DNA of 64,000 bases from Gammaproteobacteria bacterium UBA7310 (GCA_002471665.1 DKQK01000040.1:310001-374000), one strand, 5' to 3'; positions 44,580 to 53,517 are shown, counted from the stretch's first letter. The notes: generated by a model from the letters alone, not told the origin. Numbers and translations: made by a program.

Positions 44580-45922
44580 TTGATAGCGTATTCCTGTATG
44601 GCCGTCTCCTGCAGCTTCGCCTGCGGCAGGTTTGTCTTGATATGATTTTTCAGGGCGCTTTCTGATTCCGGCCCTTCATCCAGAAAACTGTTTAATATCT
44701 TTATGGTGCGTTTTAACTGCCACTCAATTTCATCCAGCATCAGGATGACATCTGCCGTCTCTCGATAGGCAAAAGACAGTTTCTCCTGTTTGACCTGTTG
44801 CAACCAGCGCAAATAGCCTTCGTCAAGTATCCCGGAGCCTCTGACGGTCCGTAATACCTGTGTCAGAATGGCTCTCGAACTTTGCAGTGATTTGTGCTGG
44901 GTATCCTGATTAATCTCACTTACGACCTGTTCCAGACCGGAGAGAAGGTAACTTAAAGTACTGTTCTTGTTTTCCAGGCGGCGAACTTCCAATTCAATAT
45001 TCTGATCATGGATATGGCATTTCTCATCCAGCGACGCTTTTTTCAGAATTCTGACCAACGCGGTATAGGTGTTGTAGAAATGGCTTTCACTATTGACCTG
45101 AATAAAGGGTAACAAGTCTCTTAAGCCTTGCTTTTGATCGGCGATCAACTTGGCAAAGACGGTAAAAACACTGTCGCTCAAGGCAATAATCTGGCTTTCT
45201 TGAGTCAGGTGTTGATCGAATTTTCCCAGCGGATAACCCGTGCCGTCACAGCGTTCATGATGCTCCAGAACAATCCGGGGGACGCGGTTACTGAGATTGG
45301 GAATGGCTTCCAATACTTTCTGCGCAATGACAACATGGGCCTGGATCTGCCGCCACTCTGCAGGGTCCAGGCTGGATTTCTTGTTTAACACATTAGGGTC
45401 GATATGCATCATTCCCAGGTCATGGGCCAACGCTGCCAGAAAGCAGTCATCGATATGCTGTTCGCTCAATTTCATCTGTTGGGCGATTGCCAGGCTTAGC
45501 CAGGTTACACAGAGTGTTTGCCGATAAAGCGCCGGCATCTGTTCCCGCATCACGGTCAGCTTCTGTCGTAGTACCGGATACTTGGCAATTTCCAGACTAT
45601 GCTGCTTGAAGGGTTTTTCCAACTGCAGGGCCGCGTGTATCTGTGAAGTTTCCGGCAATTTCTTAAGTTGCTTGCTGAGATCACGATATAATTCCTGAGG
45701 CGACACCGCATTATCTATGTTTACACAGGCCTCAATGGGCTTGATCAGTTTGAATTGAACAATGCGGTCAGACATTTTTCTGTTGATTCGAGAGCCTTTT
45801 TTCAGAATCAGGGCTCCCTGTTCGTTGTAAATATCCTCGCTTGCAATTACATCCCTTTTTTCACCCAAGTGTGCCAGTCGCTTGGCATAGGTGTTTTCAT
45901 TGCATGGTGTGTTAGTGGTCAT
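44576..45922 (-). CDS. HD-GYP domain protein (cyclic-di-GMP phosphodiesterase family)
   Basis: 448 aa from ATG 45922; the open frame starts at 46051. N-terminal domain of about 75 residues (DVIASEDIYNEQGALILKKGS) as in many HD-GYP proteins, then the HD-GYP domain with LAHDLGMMHI (His167-Asp168) and HHERCDGTGYPLG (221-233), and a C-terminal helical tail. The usual first metal His (in a HSLRV-like motif) appears as Gln in RQTLCVTWLSLA, which may change metal binding. No membrane segment. It would degrade cyclic-di-GMP if active. Confidence 0.85.
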   Translation of the reverse strand: MTTNTPCNENTYAKRLAHLGEKRDVIASEDIYNEQGALILKKGSRINRKMSDRIVQFKLIKPIEACVNIDNAVSPQELYRDLSKQLKKLPETSQIHAALQLEKPFKQHSLEIAKYPVLRQKLTVMREQMPALYRQTLCVTWLSLAIAQQMKLSEQHIDDCFLAALAHDLGMMHIDPNVLNKKSSLDPAEWRQIQAHVVIAQKVLEAIPNLSNRVPRIVLEHHERCDGTGYPLGKFDQHLTQESQIIALSDSVFTVFAKLIADQKQGLRDLLPFIQVNSESHFYNTYTALVRILKKASLDEKCHIHDQNIELEVRRLENKNSTLSYLLSGLEQVVSEINQDTQHKSLQSSRAILTQVLRTVRGSGILDEGYLRWLQQVKQEKLSFAYRETADVILMLDEIEWQLKRTIKILNSFLDEGPESESALKNHIKTNLPQAKLQETAIQEYAIN

Positions 45923-46039
45923 GGCTAGAAAACGATCAAGTCTGTGGTAACGTAAAGTTAGCCAATAGTTGGAAGTCAGGCAATAGGGATGCCAATGGGT
46001 GGGATTCTGACTGCGCCCAAGGCTACACCCAGAGAGACT

Positions 46040-46058
46040 TGATTTCTTCAAGAAATCA
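46040..46058. other. Perfect 8-bp inverted repeat upstream of the HD-GYP gene
   Basis: TGATTTCT - TCA - AGAAATCA. It lies in the 220-base gap between the HD-GYP start and the yfiR stop, both on the minus strand. It may be an operator for the former or a weak terminator for the latter; there is no T run after it. Confidence 0.4.
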
Positions 46059-46142
46059 GATAGATATTTTCAAATTTACAACACTGCCATGGAAATTACG
46101 AATAATTGACTATGTAGAATTATGTAATTTTGATAGACGGGT

Positions 46143-46730
46143 TCAACGGTCATTAATAATGCGTGCCAGGCTTAGCAGGTCGGAGCTGATCAACAGACCG
46201 TTTTCAATGGCCTTGGTCAGATTGATCTCGAACTGCTGCTGGTCACTGGTTCTCAGAATGTTCACCACACCACCCATGCGGGCAAAGTCCTCTACATTAC
46301 CAATACTTAACACGAAGAGGTGATTCAGGTCTTTAAAGAACGCATCCAGCTTGTCATGATGATCAATTCCCACGAACAAAATATGGCAACCACTCTGGAT
46401 ACGGGCATAGTCTGTGGTTCGTATCACTTCCAGCGTTCGGTCCCGAACCATTACCCCATTAACGATATCCAGAAATTCACCAAAGGGTACCGCACCGTAG
46501 AGGCACATTTTCAAGGCGCTTGATTGATCCGCGAAAGCATCGGCGGGCCATTCTACAAAGTTGGCAAAGTTATATAGGAATAGCGCTTTAACCTGATATT
46601 CCTTGGCGAGATCCAAATCGCTGCGGGTGGCTGAGTGGGCCGGATGAGCCAGGGTGAGTGCAAGGCACAGAAAGCCTGCGTACTGCCACATTCTGAAGAT
46701 TTTGCGGCCATTTCTGAAATTAGAAAACAT
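46143..46730 (-). CDS. yfiR: YfiR family periplasmic protein (DUF4154)
   Basis: 195 aa from ATG 46730. Signal peptide to about residue 26 (AHS-AT). The family block VKALFLYNFANFVEWPADAF opens the mature protein, and GCHILFVG, FVLSIGNVEDFARMGGVVNI and LISSDLLSLARI close it. In Pseudomonas aeruginosa YfiR is the periplasmic inhibitor of the diguanylate cyclase YfiN. Here the gene follows a TpsB transporter, overlapping its end by 11 bases, and a YfiN-like cyclase lies just beyond that. No yfiB lipoprotein gene is present in the window. Confidence 0.88.
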   Translation of the reverse strand: MFSNFRNGRKIFRMWQYAGFLCLALTLAHPAHSATRSDLDLAKEYQVKALFLYNFANFVEWPADAFADQSSALKMCLYGAVPFGEFLDIVNGVMVRDRTLEVIRTTDYARIQSGCHILFVGIDHHDKLDAFFKDLNHLFVLSIGNVEDFARMGGVVNILRTSDQQQFEINLTKAIENGLLISSDLLSLARIINDR

Positions 46731-48393
46731 AATTGATGTACCCGTAAACAATTATTCCCGGTGGATCTTCTGCCAGGTCCTGGCTGAGATTTTCGGCGAG
46801 GGGGAAACCAAGCGTCACTCTCGAGCTGATGTGTGATTTATATAGCACATCAATGCCTAAACCGGCACCGGAGAAGGAGGCATCGTCCTCGTTGCCTGTG
46901 TTCTGAATCCCGTAAGCGTAGTCCGCAAAGGCAAAGGGCAATACTTTGCAACCATTGCACGGAGTCAAATAGTCCAGCGTATGCTGCACGCTGAAACTAT
47001 AGACCGAATCAGCGCTGAAAAGTGCCGGTTCATAACCACGTACACCGTAGGGCCCGGTCATCACGGAGCGTTCGGCAGAGGGCAGGCTATCGGGTGCGTA
47101 GCTTATTTTCAGATCGGCACTGGTAACGTGCTCGGCTGGATTGCCCGCCTGCCAACGGAGCTGATACTGATATCGAACTCTGGCAATCAAAATAGTATCT
47201 TCCAGCGCCTCATCATCGGTATCGGTCACGCTGCCCAGGGTCAGGCCCAGCTCCAGGGCTTGTTTGCTGGTGCCGGTACTGGGGATGACGGCAGCATTAA
47301 ACTGGGTATTCAATGTGATGTATTGTGTGCTTTCCGCAAACACATCCTTGAACTCTTTACTGGTGATAACAGAATTTTTAAAGGCAAGGTTGCTGTACAG
47401 GGATGCTGCAGCATTATCCTCTTTCAATAGACCCAGTTGATAGAAGCCTGAGACAGCTTCAAGATGGCCCGTTAACCCCAGCTCCTGAAAATCCCCAACG
47501 ATTTCAAACTGATTGCTGTAGGCGCTGAATCCCGCAAAGCTATTGTCGATAGGGGTAGGACGTTTGTACCCTGCAACACCATACAGATTGCCGATTTCAT
47601 TTGTCGATATCAGGGTGGCCGACAGAGTATCGCCATTACCGGTGAGGTTGTTCTGTGAGTATTGTCCAACGACTCTATAAACCCCGGTGTTGTTAACCCC
47701 GAAATTATCCACACGAACCGATGCCTGGTGCTTCTGTTCGCTGACAACATGAAGGTTCAATCGTACCTGCCCTGGGTGCTTACCCATTGAGAAAAAGCCA
47801 AAAATTTTCAAACCGTCGATCATGTTGGCTTTTTTCATCGCATCCTGAATGTGGGGCTCATAAACCACTGTGCCCAGCAAGTGAGTAAACGGCTTTTTAA
47901 TGTGCTCGGCGCTATATAACTTATTGTTCTTAAGATGTATCTCTGTAATGCGACCGGGAAGCACGTTGACTGTGAGCGTATTGCCTTCGATTTCATTCGG
48001 TACGATGAATACCTGATTAAAGGTTAATCCTTTTTCGTGATAGGCGATGGTCATGGCATCCGCCAGGCTGTGCATATCCGAAATGGTCATCCAGGGGTCC
48101 ATACCGGCGTAGGCTTCGTTAAGCTTTTTGCTTATATATTCTTGCGTAACACCGTATTGTGGGAATAAGGCATTACCTTTCAGTTCAATTCTCTTGATCA
48201 GGGCCTTGCCATCCACGAGGTGATCAGTGCGTTTGCGGCCGGGCGTTTTGGGTATGGCCACAGAAACCGGATTGCGGCTGGAGGGTGATTCATTGATTTG
48301 CAGGGTTGAATCTGCCTGCCCGTTCGCACCAAAGCTTGATAGATGTGTCAGTGCCAGGCAAAAGCAAAATAGCCACTTGCAGCAAATTACCAA
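46720..48393 (-). CDS. ShlB/FhaC/HecB family two-partner secretion transporter (TpsB)
   Basis: 557 aa, TTG start. Signal peptide (to SSFG-AN), POTRA domains (residues about 60-215, with IKRIELKGNALFP and VNVLPGRITEI), and a 16-strand beta-barrel domain ending in F. The YGVRGYEPAL segment carries the VRGY motif of the Omp85 superfamily loop. It secretes and exposes a TPS-domain exoprotein; the short TpsA-like gene at 49826 is the obvious partner. It is cotranscribed with yfiR. No other start giving a better signal peptide was found. Confidence 0.9.
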   Translation of the reverse strand: MVICCKWLFCFCLALTHLSSFGANGQADSTLQINESPSSRNPVSVAIPKTPGRKRTDHLVDGKALIKRIELKGNALFPQYGVTQEYISKKLNEAYAGMDPWMTISDMHSLADAMTIAYHEKGLTFNQVFIVPNEIEGNTLTVNVLPGRITEIHLKNNKLYSAEHIKKPFTHLLGTVVYEPHIQDAMKKANMIDGLKIFGFFSMGKHPGQVRLNLHVVSEQKHQASVRVDNFGVNNTGVYRVVGQYSQNNLTGNGDTLSATLISTNEIGNLYGVAGYKRPTPIDNSFAGFSAYSNQFEIVGDFQELGLTGHLEAVSGFYQLGLLKEDNAAASLYSNLAFKNSVITSKEFKDVFAESTQYITLNTQFNAAVIPSTGTSKQALELGLTLGSVTDTDDEALEDTILIARVRYQYQLRWQAGNPAEHVTSADLKISYAPDSLPSAERSVMTGPYGVRGYEPALFSADSVYSFSVQHTLDYLTPCNGCKVLPFAFADYAYGIQNTGNEDDASFSGAGLGIDVLYKSHISSRVTLGFPLAENLSQDLAEDPPGIIVYGYINYVF

Positions 48394-48613
48394 ATTTGCG
48401 TAGGTTTTTTGGGATGTGAAGGGGGATACCCGAAAAACAACCGGACTGATAATTAAAATACCGCAAAAAGTGAATTAATTGTTTATACTCAGCAAGTATA
48501 TATTCTTTCTGAAAAAAAGTAGTAAAAGACGATTGGCAAATGTTTATTTGTGTATCACGTCATCGGGGAAGGAGGCTGGCAACAGCTGAACATCGGGTGC
48601 GCTGTAGATTGCG

Positions 48614-49825
48614 ATGATGGAATTCAGAAAACTAAAAATTAAAACAAAGCTCATCGTAGTTGTTCTTCTGACCAGCACAATCGGGCTACTGTTCACTGGC
48701 GCAGGTGTGCTGACTCTCGACCGTGTCAAACAGAAAGAGATTCTGGCCGAGGAAATGTCGATTCTTGCCAGGGTTATTGCCTCCCGCAGCGCTGCTGCCC
48801 TCAGTTTTCGTGACCAGGCCCGAGCCAAAGACAACCTGACATCGCTGCTGGTTCGCGAATCCGTTGAGTTTGCCTGCATGTATGACATGAACAGGATTGT
48901 GTTCGCCAGCGTACAACGCAATTCCGAGGTGACGGCAGCCTGCCCTGATCAACCCAGAGAACCTGGCGAGTATTTTTATGAAGGCTATCTTGAAGCTTAC
49001 CAGTCCATTGATCTGAATGGGCTGGCCATTGGAAGCGTAATGGTGAGGACCAGCCTGATCGATCTGGACCGTAGGCTGCAGAGCCAACTGTTGGTGAGTG
49101 TCGGGATTCTGGGGCTGTCTCTCATAACAGCATTTCTCATGACGCAAAGTCTCCAGAGGGCAATCTATAAGCCCATTGTGGATTTAGGTGATGTGGCCAA
49201 TAAAATCACTGAGCATAATAACTTTTCCATACGTGCCTCCACCACCAACAAGGATGAAGTGGGGGATGCCATTAATGCATTTAACTCCATGCTGAACAAG
49301 ATTGAAGCCGATAAAGAAGAGCTGACCCGTTTAGCCTATTACGACCCGCTGACCAAGCTGGCTAATCGTCGCATGTTCAGTGAGCGACTGGTATTTGCTT
49401 TGGAGAATGCGCGTCGCTCCGGTGAAAGGATGGGGCTTATTTTTCTGGACCTGGATAAGTTCAAAGTGGTTAATGATGAGTTGGGGCATGATATCGGTGA
49501 TTTATTGCTTAAATCGGCTGCCAAACGGCTCGAGGCCGCGTTACCGGCGAACGCCACTGCTTTTCGCTTGGGTGGTGATGAATTTACCGTGCTGCAGGTG
49601 GGTGTTGTAGAGAAAGACCTTGAAGACACCGCGCAGGCTATTTTAAAGGAGTTTGCCGAGCCCCTGATACTTGCTGGTAAGCAATTGTCCATCTCTTCCA
49701 GTATTGGCATTGCGCTTTCAGACGGTAATGACAATGTTTCGTCCATTATGAAAAGCGCGGATATTGCCTTGTACCAGGCCAAAGATGCCGGGCGCAGTAA
49801 TTACAAGATTTTCGGTGAAAGCTGA
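48614..49825 (+). CDS. Diguanylate cyclase with CHASE8 and HAMP domains (YfiN-like)
   Basis: 403 aa. TM1 near 12-34, a periplasmic CHASE8-type sensor (about 35-150), TM2 near 153-175, HAMP, then a GGDEF domain with intact LIFLDLDKFKVVNDELGH and RLGGDEF. No RxxD inhibitory site is seen five residues before GGDEF. This is the layout of YfiN/TpbB, whose periplasmic part is held by YfiR. A yfiR homologue lies 1.9 kb away, divergent, behind the TpsB gene. It should make cyclic-di-GMP. Its stop abuts the convergent TpsA stop at TGATCA. Confidence 0.92.
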   Translation: MMEFRKLKIKTKLIVVVLLTSTIGLLFTGAGVLTLDRVKQKEILAEEMSILARVIASRSAAALSFRDQARAKDNLTSLLVRESVEFACMYDMNRIVFASVQRNSEVTAACPDQPREPGEYFYEGYLEAYQSIDLNGLAIGSVMVRTSLIDLDRRLQSQLLVSVGILGLSLITAFLMTQSLQRAIYKPIVDLGDVANKITEHNNFSIRASTTNKDEVGDAINAFNSMLNKIEADKEELTRLAYYDPLTKLANRRMFSERLVFALENARRSGERMGLIFLDLDKFKVVNDELGHDIGDLLLKSAAKRLEAALPANATAFRLGGDEFTVLQVGVVEKDLEDTAQAILKEFAEPLILAGKQLSISSSIGIALSDGNDNVSSIMKSADIALYQAKDAGRSNYKIFGES

Positions 49826-50998
49826 TCAGTCCGGCAGGCTGCCGCCAATCAAGAGCTTACCTAAATAACGTTTAATCGCGTTTTGTCGAATACAGTCTTT
49901 GTCAGAGCGGTTTTTGGGAACACAGCTTTCCACGATGTTGTCCAGAGATCCTTTTCCGGATGGAGGGGCATCGCCCAACAATGTGCTTTCAGTTTCCTCC
50001 GGTTCTTCCACCAGGCCTTCCGTAATGGTGGAATCCACTTCATCTATGACGTCATCGCTCAGGGAGGGAGGGGATCTAACAGCCCGTGAAATTGTGGTGA
50101 TGGCTTGGCCGCCATCACCGATGCTGGATATGGATTGGACATCGAAAGCGATACCCGGGCGATCCAGGCCGGGGGAGCCGGGATCGATGGGCAGGCCTGC
50201 CTCATAGACCACTTCTATTTTTATATTGCCGTTTACTGCAAGAACACTTGCTCCGCTTGCGGAATCAGGTATCTCAAACAGCAAGTCGTGATCGGGTAGA
50301 AGGTTGGCAACAGGGCCGGATATTTCCACTCCGTACAGGCCGTTTGGGTCGGTTACCATAACGGTGCTGCCACCAGCCAGAAAGTTGATGTTGCCTCCCG
50401 GGTCGTTGGCCGCACCTATGCTGGTGATATCGCCTTCTATATAAATATATTGGCCGGACATGGTGATGCCGTTTTGCCCGGTGGTTTGTATTGATCCCAA
50501 GACTTCTATACCACCTGCCTGCAGATCCCGGTCACTAAAGGGCAATGACCAGTTCTGCTGGCTGGCAATGCTGTCGAAATTCTCTGCGTCGGCATTGCTG
50601 GTGTCCAGGTCGCTGAGTAGCAGGCCGCCTACGTTGATGCTGGCACCTGCGCCGATCAGTACACCGGCGGTGTTGATAATGAATACATTGCCATTGGCGT
50701 CAAGGCTGCCAAAGATCTGGCTGGGAGAGCCGGAAAAGTCCCTGTTCAGTGCAATCGCATCCACGTTGGGCTGATTGAACAGGACGGACTCATTGTTGGC
50801 AATATTGAAACTTGACCAATTGATCGCGGTATTCTGGCTGCTCTGGTCGATTACGGTTCTGTTGGGGTCTCCGGGGTCGACGCCGATGGTTGCTGTGCCT
50901 GATACAACATTGCCGCCGGTGGGTGCCGACAACACAGGGACGGAAACCAAAGGCAGGGCCAGAAGGATTCCAGCAACTTTTATTGTATGGTTTGACAT
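49826..50998 (-). CDS. Short two-partner-secretion exoprotein (filamentous-haemagglutinin N-terminal domain)
   Basis: 390 aa from ATG 50998; the open frame starts at 51067. Signal peptide (to VLSAP). The TPS domain follows: NTAINWSSFNIANNESV, IALNRDFSGSPSQIFGSL, NVFIINTAGVLIGAGASI and VGGLLLSDL, which start the beta-helix recognised by TpsB. Unlike usual TpsA adhesins (1000-5000 aa) it has only a short helix, an acidic linker rich in Glu and Ser, and a tail with two Cys 12 residues apart (SCVPKNRSDKDC). It could be a complete miniature TpsA; no frameshifted remainder is visible downstream, where the cyclase gene abuts. Confidence 0.87.
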   Translation of the reverse strand: MSNHTIKVAGILLALPLVSVPVLSAPTGGNVVSGTATIGVDPGDPNRTVIDQSSQNTAINWSSFNIANNESVLFNQPNVDAIALNRDFSGSPSQIFGSLDANGNVFIINTAGVLIGAGASINVGGLLLSDLDTSNADAENFDSIASQQNWSLPFSDRDLQAGGIEVLGSIQTTGQNGITMSGQYIYIEGDITSIGAANDPGGNINFLAGGSTVMVTDPNGLYGVEISGPVANLLPDHDLLFEIPDSASGASVLAVNGNIKIEVVYEAGLPIDPGSPGLDRPGIAFDVQSISSIGDGGQAITTISRAVRSPPSLSDDVIDEVDSTITEGLVEEPEETESTLLGDAPPSGKGSLDNIVESCVPKNRSDKDCIRQNAIKRYLGKLLIGGSLPD

Positions 50999-51099
50999 GG
51001 CTATAACAACATCATCGGGTAAACTTACACAGAAATAAGTGTAAGATCTGGATCTGAAAGCGTCCATTGAACATCGAATTGTTTGGTAATGAAGTGTAA

Positions 51100-51819
51100 G
51101 TGATATTGTCGAGTTCTGATTCTACAGATACAAAAGTTGCTGCTTTTAATCGCATGCTACACGGGAGATTGCCTGGCGCCGAATTGGGTTTTCAGGCTGT
51201 GCCAGAGTGTAATGGGTTGAATTTGTTGCTCATTCAGCCTGGATTTGATCCCCGTTTATTGTCCGGGGATCAGCTAGAGAAATTGAGCGATGATCCCCCT
51301 TACTGGATTTTTTGTTGGGCCAGTGGGAGGGCAATGGCCAGGCGAATCCTGGCAGGCAGGTTGGATGTACGTGACAAGGTTGTTGCTGACTTTGGTGCCG
51401 GGTCGGGTGTGGTTGCGATTGCTGCGAAAATGGCGGGGGCGAAACGGGTGTTTGCCTGTGATATCGATGCCACCTGCCGTGAGCTGACGCAACTCAACGC
51501 GGCCTTCAATCAGGTGGATGTGGAGGTGGTGTCTTCCCTGGATGAAGTCCAGTGTGCACTGGATCTGGTGGTGGCATCCGATGTTCTGTATGAGGCCGCT
51601 AACCTGAGATTTTTAGACATGATGTTGGGAGTCTGTGCCGATGTTCTGGTGGCGGACTCGAGGCTTAAGTCGATGCCGGATAAGCGATTTCGTTATATCG
51701 ACAGAGTTTATACCACCTCGTTTCCAGATTATCAGGAGGCTTTGGAGAACAACGAGGTCAGGTTCTACCGCTCGCAGTGGCCACCATCAGGTTCTGTGGC
51801 TGAAGCAAAGGAGACCTGA
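51100..51819 (+). CDS. Class I methyltransferase, ETF-beta-lysine methyltransferase-like
   Basis: 239 aa, GTG start. The segment DDPPYWIFCWASGRAMARRI followed by SAM motif I VVADFGAGSGVVAIAAKMAGA and motif II FACDID is the pattern of the METTL20/ETFBKMT-type protein-lysine methyltransferases. DLVVASDVLYE is the post-motif. The protein target here is unknown; ETF-beta is an inference from the family. No related operon partners: it stands between the TPS exoprotein gene and yfaZ. Confidence 0.82.
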   Translation: MILSSSDSTDTKVAAFNRMLHGRLPGAELGFQAVPECNGLNLLLIQPGFDPRLLSGDQLEKLSDDPPYWIFCWASGRAMARRILAGRLDVRDKVVADFGAGSGVVAIAAKMAGAKRVFACDIDATCRELTQLNAAFNQVDVEVVSSLDEVQCALDLVVASDVLYEAANLRFLDMMLGVCADVLVADSRLKSMPDKRFRYIDRVYTTSFPDYQEALENNEVRFYRSQWPPSGSVAEAKET

Positions 51820-51840
51820 TGAAGTGCGTCTCCTTTGCTT
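51803..51840. terminator. Long perfect hairpin at the methyltransferase 3' end
   Basis: AAGCAAAGGAGAC (51803-51815) and GTCTCCTTTGCTT (51828-51840) pair perfectly over 13 bases around a 12-base loop that holds the stop codon. There is no T run after it on the plus strand, so it may stop transcription from yfaZ or protect the mRNA end rather than act as a standard terminator. Confidence 0.55.
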
Positions 51841-51882
51841 GCCGGTAACCTGTGGAGGCCTGGCGGTTGCGTCATTCTGGAA

Positions 51883-52446
51883 TTAGAACCAGATCATGAC
51901 CCCAAGGTGGCCTCCTTCGTCCAGCTTGGATTTGCCAGGGGATTCGGTTTTTGCTTCCGCATAGCGGTATCCCAGGTAAACCCAGGCTTGCTCGATGAGC
52001 CGGTATTGTACACGGGCGGTGAAATCCATATAGCCTTCCAGCTCATCGAATGCCAGCACATCCGGGGCGTAATAAAGGTCAGACCGCAGGCTAAGATTGG
52101 TCACCGTGGGAATGTCCCAATTCACGAACCCGCCAAGGCCAACCGCCGTGCCGTTATCATCGGATCGATCGGCGTCAACGTAGTACGCGCGCCCACCGAT
52201 ACCGGCAAGTAAACCACTTTGCTTGTTTACGTTGTCAGCCACAAAAAAGCTGCCGTAATAGACGTCACCATTATCCTGGTGGTGCAGCAGGCCGGCTCCG
52301 ATGTTAACCTCGGACTTCTGGATCTGGGTAGTGTAATCCACCGCCACCGTGTCGTTATTGAGGTTCAGGTCCAGGGTATGGGCGCGCGCCACGGCAGAAG
52401 CCGCAAGGCCCAATACGACGATTCCAGTAAATATAGACTTGTTCAT
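51883..52446 (-). CDS. yfaZ: YfaZ family outer-membrane protein
   Basis: 187 aa from ATG 52446 with GGAG 9 bases upstream; the frame opens at 52497. Signal peptide (to ARA-HT), then alternating beta strands ending in WF, an outer-membrane barrel of about 8-10 strands. LNLNNDTVAVDYTT and LGYRYAEAKTE are family-like. Function of YfaZ is not known. Convergent with the methyltransferase gene. Confidence 0.82.
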   Translation of the reverse strand: MNKSIFTGIVVLGLAASAVARAHTLDLNLNNDTVAVDYTTQIQKSEVNIGAGLLHHQDNGDVYYGSFFVADNVNKQSGLLAGIGGRAYYVDADRSDDNGTAVGLGGFVNWDIPTVTNLSLRSDLYYAPDVLAFDELEGYMDFTARVQYRLIEQAWVYLGYRYAEAKTESPGKSKLDEGGHLGVMIWF

Positions 52447-52760
52447 TATTTGTGCTCCAAAAGGGTCACGTGGTCTCAACAGCCCGCAATTATTCACAGG
52501 TTGCCGGATACATTCAATGTGCAGGCTTCAAATTTGTGATTTTTCAATGGATTGGACAACCATACCGGGCATTGATCCGCCTCAGTGATGGTATTTTGGC
52601 GCAAAAAAATTCCAGATTACGACAACTTTTTAACAGGTCTATCAATTTGTTGTTGTAAGGTTCTAATTTTGTGGGAATAATTGCGGTACAGCTTTCTAAT
52701 TAAGCTATTATTTAATAGAGAGTAGGGCGGCCGCACGGACCGCCGATCTGTTGGCCTGGT
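52447..52760. other. 314-base gap between yfaZ and the SPOR-domain gene
   Basis: Divergent intergenic region. The left part is the yfaZ leader; the right part is AT-rich (52600-52725) and holds an AGCTT/AAGCT inverted repeat near 52692-52708. It must contain promoters for both genes; no box is convincing enough to call, and no ORF or RNA gene was recognised. Confidence 0.5.
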
Positions 52761-53465
52761 ATGTTAACTCCCATGATTCACGATTTTGCGACAGCACCTA
52801 GAACCCCCAGGGAGCCCGCTAGAGCGGTTGCTTCGACGTTGTCTGATCATAAATCGAACAGGCGTCTTCCTGTGGTGGTGATGCTCGGGGTGATCACCGC
52901 CATCGGAGTTTGGTTGATCCGATCACCCGGGGCAGCCGGTACTCTTGAGGAAACCCAATATCCCATTGCGGCAGCGAAAACCGAGTACTTGCAGGCCGCC
53001 AGCACGGAGCAGAACCTCTTGGCCGGGCCTGAGCCCGTATCCTCTGTAACCACGGAACCGGTTGCATTGGATCAAAGTGTGTCTGAAAGGGAATCCTTAG
53101 GTGCCCAAGGCGTTGATCAGCACCTGGAAGAGTCCTACGAATTCTATGATTCATTGCAGGCCAGCTCCTGGAGTGTTCCGGTTCAGCGTGGCATTTATTT
53201 GACTGAAGAGGATCGCAAACGGGCAGAGTATCGCTATATTCTGCAGGCTGCCTCCCTGCGGGACCGTTCAGAGGCGGCGGCACTGGCCGCAAAGCTGCGT
53301 AAAATGGGTTTGGAAGCATCCTATTCGGTGAGCAATGGCGACCCCAACAACAGTGCGTGGTACCGGGTTAATGTGGGGCCCTTCAGTAATGTTTCTGTTA
53401 TGAATAAAGCCGAAGATATGCTGGTTTCAATGCAAATGATGCCACTCAAGCGCCGAGTCCGTTAA
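52761..53465 (+). CDS. SPOR-domain membrane protein
   Basis: 234 aa. A cytoplasmic N-terminus of about 38 residues, one membrane helix (LPVVVMLGVITAIGVWLI), a polar periplasmic linker, and a C-terminal SPOR domain (YILQAASLRDRSEAAALAAKLRKMGLEASYSV ending NVGPFSN, shown in parts) that binds septal peptidoglycan lacking stem peptides. The layout is like FtsN but the gene is isolated from division genes. Start may also be ATG 52773. Confidence 0.87.
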   Translation: MLTPMIHDFATAPRTPREPARAVASTLSDHKSNRRLPVVVMLGVITAIGVWLIRSPGAAGTLEETQYPIAAAKTEYLQAASTEQNLLAGPEPVSSVTTEPVALDQSVSERESLGAQGVDQHLEESYEFYDSLQASSWSVPVQRGIYLTEEDRKRAEYRYILQAASLRDRSEAAALAAKLRKMGLEASYSVSNGDPNNSAWYRVNVGPFSNVSVMNKAEDMLVSMQMMPLKRRVR

Positions 53466-53517
53466 TAGGCCAAATAGGTTTGGTTGGATGACGATACACG
53501 CATAATGCCCTAGTATT

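Noticed and set aside
49826..50998. TPS exoprotein as a frameshifted fragment of a long TpsA
   Set aside because: No further beta-helix coding sequence is seen in other frames on either side; the downstream base belongs to the cyclase gene. Kept as a complete short protein.
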